Shown: positions 55,203 to 64,000 of the stretch, in pieces | Layout: each line of letters begins with the position of its first letter | Position numbering within the stretch: the first letter of the stretch is position 1 | Origin: Phyllostachys edulis | Taxonomy: Eukaryota > Streptophyta > Magnoliopsida > Poales > Poaceae | NCBI GenBank assembly: GCA_036346405.1 | Contig: CM070557.1 | Span: 53,512,016-53,576,015, forward strand | Length of the DNA stretch: 64,000 bases | Reading direction: 5' to 3' | The notes under the pieces: model-generated | What the model was told of the DNA's origin: nothing | What the model saw: the letters and a program-made list of their open reading frames with translations, nothing else | Database searches by the model: none | Program-made: the position numbers and the translations under genes

Positions 55203-56519
55203 CTAGAGACCTCCAATGTTCATGCCATCCTGAACGTCTTCACCGCTGAAAAGAGCGTCGATACTCTCATACGAGTTACCTTCAAGGTAAGGTAATTGCA
55301 TATAATTCAGATAAGGTTCACAATATGCAAAATCATCTGCAAACTTCACTTCTGCACTGTCAACAATTATATCTGCCTCCCTAGTCTCATGCCCAAATGG
55401 TTCAGCCGTGTCCTTACTGGCAGTGGCAGCTTCAAGGTTTCTTAATCCATCAAGCTGGTTCATCTCAAATGCATCAAGCCATGCGCTAGTCATTAGTAGT
55501 GGAGTTGACTCTGACAAATCAAGCTTGACAATGGAAACATCAGTAACACTGCCATCTGAGCTGACATGATTAGAGGCATTGCTGAGCTTCAGACTCACAC
55601 GTCCTGACTGGCGTTTCGGGGCAGCCGTGACGGTGTCAGAGAAGTTTACCTTGGCTTTCTTGCCATGTATACGCCGGGCTTCCACGTCGTACGCTTTTGC
55701 GACTTCTCACCAGTCTTTGAATGTCTTGAGCCGACTTCGGACGCCTTTGTGGGGTCTCGATTTCAATTGCCCATTTGCCCTAAGGATACCGCCGATTCCT
55801 CAGATCTTGGGTCTTCCGCTTCCTGCTGGAGAGTTTGGCGGTATGCCCATTGAATTCCACAAATTTCAAATTGTCCACGTGGAATTCTGCATCGGAAAGA
55901 AGATGAAAAACCCATGTTAGGAAAGAAAATGCCAGTTTTTATCTACAATTGCATCAAGGATCCATGGCAAGAATATAATAAATATCCCGATTCTTGAAAG
56001 ATAAATTCTGAACCTTCTGTCCTAGTGATAACCAGATGCAAGAATACCGAGATATGATAATCAGGCCAGTAAGACCTACAGTACTTGAAATACCGAGATA
56101 TGATAATTAGGCCAGTAAGACCTACAGTACTTGAACCATGATATAACAGAGTCTATTGCAAACACCCTATCATCATGAAAACAAAAGGATATGACAAACA
56201 AACAAGAACAAGAGCAACATAATCAAGAACTCAGGAAAAACAAACAGCAAGAACCAAAGGATAAGAAAACAAAGATTGAGAGTTCTACTCATCAACCTTG
56301 GTCTTCATGTCTGAAATCCACCTCCTCATCGCTATCGTCATCCTCAAACTCCTCAAAGTCAGCCTCAAAGTCGTCTTCGTCATTATCAAACTCCCAAGAA
56401 CTCTTCCCCCTCCAGTTCTTCCCATTCTTGCTCTTGCCGTTGTTTGCCCGTAGGTCTCCGGCAGGGACCGTCCGCCGCACTGGCGAGTAGAGATCGCTGA
56501 GAATGGCCCTGCCGCACAT
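55203..56519 (-). pseudogene. Group VII ERF transcription factor, AP2 domain broken
   Basis: Two minus-strand exons, 56297-56519 and 55203-55886, joined in phase. The N-terminus MCGRAILSDLYSP is the group VII Cys-2 N-degron (usually MCGGAI), which couples stability to oxygen through the Cys/Arg branch. An acidic stretch (DFEEFEDDDSDEEVDF) follows, then FVEFNGHTAKLSSRKRKTQ as a nuclear-localisation-like lead-in. In the AP2 domain the PWGKWAAEI motif reads P-stop-GKWAIEI (TAG at 55780-55782), a one-base deletion follows at about 55758, and further small indels scramble the middle. The frame recovers at EVAKAYDVEARRIHGKKAKV and runs cleanly to the family-like acidic C-terminus (ends QDGMNIGGL). 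DNA binding must be lost. Confidence 0.88.
56044..56135. repeat. Tandem duplication, 46-bp unit, in the ERF intron
   Basis: ataccgagatatgataatca (56044) recurs at 56090 with one visible difference (atcagg against attagg); both units end in ctacagtacttgaa. Confidence 0.88.
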
Positions 56520-56625
56520 TGCAGATGAATGAACTTTCGCACAAAGTGTGATACGTAATAAGAATATAACAATGGAGTTGGAAAATACAAGGGTGGGTGG
56601 TGGGCTGGTAGCTTCTTCTGCTTAT

Positions 56626-56967
<342 letters not shown>

Positions 56968-57426
56968 TTGTGTTTGTGCTTGTATATTTGTAGCGCAACT
57001 GGTTTGTCTTTGGTGAGCTAATTAATAACACATTATATATAGAGAAGCATTAGCTTAGTTCATATTATTATAATGCAAATGGAGTTGCTAAGTGCGCAAG
57101 TAGGCATTGGTGTGCCAAGATGCAAAATTTCTGCATTGGAATGTAGTGTGGGGGCATAAACCAAATCGAATAACTGCACAACACAACAAGATCTTTTGTG
57201 AACAAGCTGGCAACTTGCGATAACTTCAAGAAAAAGAATTACTTTGTACTGTGAGCTATTATGTTACATAACAAGTAGATTGAATTTCATTTTCAGGTAT
57301 GTGTTGGCAAAAGAAAGCTAGTAGGCAAAAGAACAACAAAGGCTTATTTGGTACAAAAGCAGCAGCATGTCGAGCACAACAAATAAAGTTATTCTCTTTT
57401 AGCCTTTCTGCATTTGTCATTACAAT
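56968..57426. other. Spacer, nothing recognised
   Basis: AT-rich sequence between the microsatellite and the Copia LTR; no gene or element ends are seen. Confidence 0.4.
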
Positions 57427-57556
57427 CGTTATGAATAGCGCTAGTATTTATCATGAGGCCAATGAACTAATATATATGTACAAGTACAAGTATGACATAT
57501 ATGCAGATAACCTCTTATACAATAGGGAAAATACAGAGGTAATAATACATTTAACA
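57427..57556 (-). repeat. 130-bp Copia 3' LTR
   Basis: Similar along its length to 2609-2738: gttatgaatagcgctagtat with catgaggccaa, and a caataggga block, ending atttaaca. The terminal T of TG is C in this copy. Confidence 0.8.
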
Positions 57557-57652
57557 CCCTCCTCAAACTTATGGTGGATCAACAACATGAAGTTTGGAGA
57601 AATAGAAGTTATGTTGGGCTCTGGTCTGTGCCTTTGTGAAGAAGTTTGCCAA

Positions 57653-59290
57653 CTAAAGCACTGAAGGCACATACTGAAGAGAAACAACCTGGTCCTGCAC
57701 CTGTGTCTGCATGTAGGAAGCATCAACGCCAATTTGATTTGTAACCTCATGCTTCACCGGATCTTTAGCAATGTTAATAACACCTGTACTGTCAGACAAA
57801 TGAGGAGTAGGTGCTGAAACAGAAACACCAAAATCATCAAGTAACCACCGTAGCCAAGTAACCTCCGCAGTCAATAAAGCCATAGCTCAGAACTCACCTC
57901 GGACTAAAGAGAAATCTGTTGTGCCTTCTTAGTCTTCCAAGCAATGAGAGAACCACCAAGAAAAACACAATAGGCAGAGAGAGATAGGCGATCAGAGTGA
58001 TCACTAGCCTAGGTGGCATCAGAGTATGCCTGAAACTGTAAAGAGTTAGAGCGAGGAAAAAACAGACGATGAGTGATGGTTCCACAAAGATATCATAAAA
58101 CACGAAGAAGATGACTATAGTGGAACTAGGTGGGAGCAGAAATAAACTGACTCAAGATATGTACAAGGTATGAAATATCAGGACGAGTGACACCCAGATA
58201 AACAAGACTCCCAACAAGGTGACGATAGCGAGTAGGATCAGTAAGAGGCTCACTATCAGTGGGCCGAAGATGAACATTAAGCTCCATGGGAGTCTCAACG
58301 GTGTGCTGATCAGTAAGAGAAGCACGATCAAGAAGATCCTGGATATACTTTTCTTGGGACAGATAGAAGCCCTCAGGTGTAGAAATAACCTCAACCCCCA
58401 GAAAGTAGCGAAGAGGACCCAGATTAGACATGAGAAACCACTCATTAAGACGCTCTTTGACAAAAGTGATGTACTGATAATCATCTCCAGTAATGATCAT
58501 ATCATCAACATATAAAAGGAGAAGCGTCCGACCATGAGGCGAAGTGTGAATAAAAAGAGCAGAATCATGAGCACTGGCAGAGAAACTAGCTGCAGTGACA
58601 ACATAAGAGAAACAATCAAACCAGGCACGAGGAGCTTGCTTGAGGCCGTAAAGAGATCAGCGAAGGCGACAAACCATACCCTCAGGAACAGAATACCCTG
58701 TTGGTGGCTGCATATAAACATCCTCACATAGCTCACTATTGAGAAAAGTATTCTTGACATCAAACTGAGAGATGGACCATACCCGAATAGACGCCACAAC
58801 AAGAAGAGTGCAAACGGTGGTTATGTGAACCACAGGAGCAAAAGTATCATCACAATCACGACTATTCTCCTGCTGAAAACCTCGTGCCATGAGATGAGCC
58901 TTGTAACGCTCAAGAGAACCATCAGAGCGGGTCTTAACCTTGTAGACCCACTTACACGTGATAGGAGTAACATGCACGGGAAGAGGGACAAAATCCTACG
59001 TGCTAGTATGTTCAAGGGCAGCAATCTCTTTTGCCATCGCATACTGCCACTCCTGATGAACAGCAGCACCACGTGTTCATGTTCTGCATCATCACATTCA
59101 TGAAATGAGTCTGAGCTACCAAGAATTATTCCATGACTGGATCTGCTTCTCCTGGTACTGGCAACTGTCCACTAGGGTTGACAAGATCTGAGCTGACACG
59201 GACTGTCTCAAGATTACTAACTAGGTTGGCTTCACTGGAACCCTTCATCTGCTGGCTGACCGAGGTTAATAGATGAGAGGGAGAAGCATA
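57653..59290 (-). pseudogene. Copia pol: end of integrase, RT and RNase H
   Basis: Minus-strand frames: YASPSHLLTSVSQ (integrase end, about 59290), KWVYKVKTRSDGSLERYKAH and LMARGFQQ (RT start, near 58940), FDVKNTFLNSELCEDVYMQP, the catalytic YVDDMIITGDD region (about 58480-58515), FLGVEVISTPEGFYLSQEKY, HLVGSLVYLGVTRPDISYLV, and the RNase H tail WLRWLLDDFGVSV with INIAKDPVKHEVTNQIGVDA. The frame is interrupted by stops and shifts. Confidence 0.9.
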
Positions 59291-59966
59291 AGGTAAGGGA
59301 AGATAATCTACTAAGGGGAGCAGGTTTAATCTAAGAAACACCAAGAACCACACAAATAGCCAAAAAGATATTAAGAAGCACAAAACTCACAAACAAACTA
59401 CACACAAGAGAAAGAAGATGAAATCTAAACGTCTAATCGATTAAGCTCTAACTTAACTGGGTGACTTGGCTCAACACACGAGAGGAACCAACGCTGATTT
59501 ATCCTATATGGCTGGTTTGAAGAAAACTCGAACTGGTCACGGTCTTCAACAAACGTTGACTGCTTGCGATCCTTGGAGGCGAATCTTGGAGAAAGAGGGG
59601 GTGACGTACAACTTCTTCTGGTCTTCAATTCTTGCGACGAACTTGTCTTGAACACTTAGAGAGATATTGATACGTTGTTGGTGGTTGCATGATCTTCGAC
59701 AAGTTGCTCAAACGGCTCTTGGGCATCCACCGAGGCATTTGGTACAGATAACGACAACTATAGAAGTTACAAGGGAAGCGAGTCCAATTTAATACTCAAA
59801 ACGGTGAGGAAGATTATAGATGAGAAAGGAATAGCTTGGAAGAGTACAGAAGCTGGACAAGATGAGAATAGCACATCATTGAGGTTTTTCATTTGTAAAA
59901 TAAGTTTTGAAGACTTAAAAAAAAACGGCCATTCTAACTAAGGTCACGACCTACAGTCGAACCTGG

Positions 59967-59979
59967 CTCTGATACCACC
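59967..59979 (-). other. Primer-binding site of the gypsy-type LTR
   Basis: The plus strand reads ggctctgatacca, complement of tggtatcagagcc (tRNA-Met type), within a few bases of the LTR end. Confidence 0.83.
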
Positions 59980-59981
59980 GC

Positions 59982-62900
59982 TGTCGGGACCAAAAAATAC
60001 AATTCTAGACCCTCTGTGTATACTGCACTAGTCCAGGATCACGCTAGTGCACACAGTGGCAATATCAGTGAAGTATCATTTCCATATACAAAGACGACTA
60101 ATAAATAGACAAATAACAATAAATATCAGAGTAAAGACCTTAAGGTCAAAGCTTACAATTAATGCCTCAGAAGGCAAATAACTCAATGAAGCTGCAGCGG
60201 AACGTAACGGAATAACTTTAGTGAAGCCCATCCATATGCCCACAGGCAATCGGCTGGGGTAGCGCGACCTAGTTCTCCACGATCATTGAGTAGACCTTAT
60301 TGACTGACGATCCTTCCACTTCTGTTGCATGTTTTACAACAAGCATGAGTACACAACCGTACTCGCAAGTCATATCACATAAATACAATTATACATGATG
60401 GCTTATTCCAAAGGAATGGCTTCTGTGGTTCTTTTGCGGAAATGCAACATTTGCAATTTGAATATGAATAATAGATTGAAAACATAATTCAAAACAAATA
60501 GACAATAATAATTTTATCAGTTGTTTTCACAAAGAGACATAGCCTAAACAAGTTATTCACATAGCCATATGACTTAGATCACACATCTCCCTTCCCAAGG
60601 TTTTTATGAAAATCTACCCCTCGTGTGAAATCCTCGAACATGTCCATGACCGTGGACGCGGCTATTCGAATAGATTGATTTAACACTCAGCAGAGTTTGT
60701 ACACTTTACCCACAAGATGCAATCAATCGGATCAGAGCTGATTACAACAAAACCTTTCAGAAACTTCATCTCAAACATTGACACTCCCAGTGTGCTTTAT
60801 GCTATACCAACCCCTCCACAGCGCTTGGCATAACACACACCGTTGGACAGGGACATGGTGAACCGCCCCGTGATGTGCACCCAACCACAACGATAACACA
60901 CCTCCACCCATACAACACAATCTAACCTACTACCTGAGTAGTCAATGTCAAGAATCCATAACTTACTAAGCTAGACCCGTCTCATCAAGCATGTGGTTGT
61001 ACGAGAGGCTCAGTTCAATGGCGCACAAAGTTAAGTCCTTAATTGACCAAGGCAAGACTTCCAATGTACTATGAATCCCTACGCACACAGGTTATTAGGC
61101 CCATGCACACAGATCCACCAAAAGTAGCACACAGTATCCACCACTTGCCTCAGTCTAAATCCTTTCCCACCCTATTGGTTAAGTGCAACATATGCCATCA
61201 ACGAGTAATAGCACATAGTACACACAGTTTTTATCACATGGTTCCATAGTCACTTAGTCAAGTTTATTATTGCGATCAAGATGAAATGATGACTCGTAGC
61301 ATGGCTAAGCAAACTACTAGATCTAACCAACCCACGTTGGTAATACAATAGCACCAACTAAATAAACCAAACTAGGGTGACAAAAGATTATGGCATACAA
61401 TTAGACAAGGTGGTCATAACAAATTGGATATTAACTAATCCCAAAAGCATTTAAATAAATACTTTAAAGTAAATGCAATAATTTGAATCAAAATGATTTT
61501 GGAAAACTGGGTTCAATATGATCAAAGGTATAACTTGCCTTGAAATAGGTCTAAGTACTGATCTTGCTCTTGAGGTGTTTCTTCTTCTTCAAATCTTCCT
61601 GAAGTATCGACGTCTACTCACAAACGAAAGCAAATAAATAAAATAAATAAATAACAGAGGCAAAACAAACTCCAAAAATTAAATAAAAATCTCAGATAAA
61701 TAGATCTCGAATTTAGATGAATTTAGAAATTTGAATGGGCTCAAACGGAGTTCGGATGCAAAAGATATAAGCTTGGGAAGTTGGAAATCTAAAGAAAACC
61801 TTATTTTGGAATTAACAGAATTATCCGAATTATTTTCTAAAGGAAAATCCGGATTAATGCGCAACGATGACGTCAGCGCTTGGAATAAAAGAAATAAAAA
61901 GAAATACTGACATGTGGGACCCACACGTCAGTGAGATGGCTCATGGTGAACTCGGTTCACCGAACGAATTGAATCTGAGATTGGCTCGGGTGGCACACCC
62001 GTGCACGTGGACGCTGACACGGTGCCGACGTGGAATGACATGCGAGCACAGGCGCTGACTTGGCTATACACGTGGGTGCCACTTCACCGATGACGTCACG
62101 TCGACGGCGACACCCTGGTCCTGACCGGTAACGGCGAACGGCGACGCGGGGAAGGCAGTGGATGCACGCATTGGAAAGAGGAGGCTAATGCGCACTTGGG
62201 GATACCTTCTTTGGCACCAGAGAGCGGCGGAGGCGACCAGAATCACGACCGGAGCGGAGAACAACGAACGGGCTATTGTCAGGAACATCAACCAGCGATG
62301 CTTTGGGCCAAAGGAGGGATGATCGAGGTTGATCTTGTGACGAGGAAGCCGGTGGCGTAGTCCACGGAGGCGGAGTACCAACGGCGGCGGTGAATTTTGA
62401 AGAAAAGCTTCACGGCACCGAAACCCTAGAACTCGAAATTCCGACAGCACTAGAGCTTTAAGAGGGAAACGAGATGGGGAATCGGGATCAGGAGGCAAGG
62501 GCGAAGCTTGGGGTCCCTTTTATAGGGCCTGGGCGGCACGGATTTGGAAACCCCCAAAGGAGTCCGAGACGGCCACGAGTTGGTTTTAGAGATAGAAGGG
62601 AATACAAAATCTGATTCGGCTTGATACGGAAGCGGGGAGATAAAAGAGATAAAGATTGGCACGATTTCCCGATAGCTTCTAGATGGAAACACTCCGTTGT
62701 CGTACCGAGCTTGGAAATACGGCAATGGCGGACGCGGGCAGGACTCCACGAAGAGGAAGATGAGTCGGAGGAGACGACACGGTGGCGACGGGCCCACTGG
62801 TCAACGAGGCACGCGTGGGACGCGTTAGGACCATTAAGATCTCGACCGCCCAAGTCGATCGAGCGGTGATGGATTTAATGGCGGCTGCCTTGCGGAGAAT

Positions 62901-63261
62901 CGGATCGGAGTGGGCAGCTAGCGAAACAAGAGGATCGGGCGAAAGATTCGGCCTGATTACTATTTCTGAGATTTTAATAGGTTTTCTATTTTAGAAAATA
63001 CCAGAAATTCAAATAATCAATAGAATATAGCAAATGAACTTGGAAAAATTCTAGAAAAATCTAGAAAATATATCCAAACACAAAGAATCCAAATAAAATA
63101 GTTTTGACCATTGTTGATGTTGACTTTAATCATATTAAATTGTTTTGATGTACAAAGTCCATGTTTAAGCTTTTAAATTAAATTCAAATAAAACCAAATG
63201 GTGAATTTTCTCCTACTAACTATTCAAAAGATTTTTAAAGCTCGAAAAAATTGGGATGTTA
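59982..63261 (-). repeat. Gypsy-type LTR, 3.28 kb
   Basis: Plus-strand ends tgtcgggacc and gggatgttaca (TG/CA). Placed as the 5' LTR by the adjacent primer-binding site. GC-rich 61860-62900 and AT-rich flanks; no gene is recognised inside. Confidence 0.75.
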
Positions 63262-64000
63262 CATTGCTGTTGGGGAATCTTAACTGTCCATCTGTATATA
63301 GCATAAAAAAAGAAAGAAAAAAAAGTTTGTTAATGATTAGTCTAGGGAAAATTTATCATGTTTCTTAGCAAGACTTGGTGAATGATGCTTCCATAATTCT
63401 TTTTTGTGATTTTGTCACTAAAGTGGAGATAGTGTTGTCGTTGTTTTCCAGACTCAAATTATTTCAGATATATATCATATAAGTGCTTCTATGATGAGAT
63501 TTTGCAATCAAGGTTATAGTATTAGGACTATAGGATTATATTAGTACAAGTTCCAATCAAATTATGAGCACTCACATGATTCTACTGGATAGTGCATTTT
63601 TTTTTGAAATCTGATTTTGTGTTATGTTTGCGCAGGGTAGTGCATAATGCTTAGAGGAAATCTGGCAAGACAAATAGAATTTTTTTCCTTCTTTGCGGAT
63701 GGAGGCAAATAGAAAGTCAGTTCGATAATCTACTATGCTAATCTCCCTTTAGGCAGCCTCTTAGAATCAAACCGGTTATGCTACCTCTGTTTTTTTCCTT
63801 TAAAAGGAATAACACTTCTTTGTTTAGGCTAATGGCCAAAGTGAAACAAATCAGGTCAACATTGCAGGATTACTTTTACATTTTTTTTGACTATCTGATC
63901 TCCTATTGAACAACCTTTAAGGGTTAAAACAGTCACCATCTCTAATCCTTCTCCTCACAAAGAAAGATGTATGTCACTTGACTATCTGTTTGTCTTACCG
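63262..64000. other. Right edge, nothing recognised
   Basis: AT-rich sequence with homopolymer runs and no conserved frame; it may be intron or intergenic DNA. Confidence 0.4.

Larger units (their letters stand above)
57427..59300 (-). mobile_element. Copia element, 3' half (same family as 1-2738)
   Basis: Minus-strand element with a 130-bp 3' LTR at 57427-57556, a polypurine tract (TTTGAGGAGGG on the minus strand, about 57557-57567), and RNase H, RT and the end of integrase going to higher coordinates. The 5' half is missing; sequence beyond about 59300 belongs to another element. Several stops and frameshifts are present. Confidence 0.83.
59300..63261 (-). mobile_element. Gypsy-type element fragment: long 5' LTR plus leader
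   Basis: On the minus strand an LTR begins TGTAACATCCCAA (63261) and ends GGTCCCGACA (59982). Three bases further on is a primer-binding site TGGTATCAGAGCC. About 0.6 kb of non-coding leader may follow, to about 59300-59400, where sequence changes to the Copia element. No gag or pol of this element remains in the window. The LTR style (about 3.3 kb, TGTAACATCCCAA start) is that of grass Ty3/gypsy elements. Confidence 0.75.

Overview
This window is nuclear DNA of a grass (Poaceae), most likely rice-like. The evidence is spliced plant genes with GT-AG introns and conserved phases, nested grass LTR retrotransposons, a plant L1-type LINE, Tourist-like and Mutator-like MITEs, and a protein set closest to what I know from rice. 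The gene order, glycolate oxidase (+), ribosomal protein SA (-), sucrose synthase (+), FYVE/SYLF protein (+) and group VII ERF (-), matches my memory of rice chromosome 7 around GLO5, RPSA, SUS3 and a group VII ERF. That synteny claim is recollection and was not searched.

Layout. 1-2738: Copia element (-), cut by the window edge, ending in a 130-bp LTR. 3800-11120: 11-exon glycolate oxidase gene (+) whose intron 6 holds a 5'-truncated LINE (4880-9870), itself broken by a 308-bp LTR remnant (6057-6364) and a Sirevirus-like remnant (6556-9147). 12396-14733: intact 5-exon 40S ribosomal protein SA gene (-). 15-19.5 kb: a MITE-rich gap with a hAT-like element, two Tourist-like elements, two Mutator-like MITEs filled with short inverted motifs, and a SINE. 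22240-38016: sucrose synthase pseudogene (+) split by an 11.8-kb Tekay-like chromovirus (23489-35280) inserted into a coding exon with a perfect 5-bp target duplication. 39870-42227: intact 4-exon FYVE/SYLF gene (CFS1-like). 43896-46140: unrecognised multi-exon gene (-). 46885-54080: Sirevirus with AACGG target duplication and a large deletion of its 5' half. 55203-56519: group VII ERF pseudogene (-). 56626-56967: long AT/TG microsatellite. 57427-about 59300: second Copia element of the same family as the left-edge one. About 59300-63261: gypsy-type long LTR with primer-binding site. 63262-64000: nothing recognised.

State of the genes. The ribosomal and FYVE/SYLF reading frames are clean, so the sequence is reliable in exons. 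Sucrose synthase has lost its N-terminus and carries a transposon, a 16-nt frameshift deletion and a nonsense codon. The ERF has a stop and frameshifts inside the AP2 domain, and glycolate oxidase has lost one splice donor. Decay of several neighbouring genes beside intact housekeeping genes is what a redundant (homeologous or duplicated) segment under fractionation looks like; this is inference.

The most unusual material is in the transposons. The Tekay-like element has an extra ORF before gag with three heptads resembling the RNA polymerase II CTD, and its LTR holds a short acidic coding block with intron-like borders. The Sirevirus LTRs and the two Mutator-like MITEs independently carry dense arrays of short palindromic or inverted motifs.
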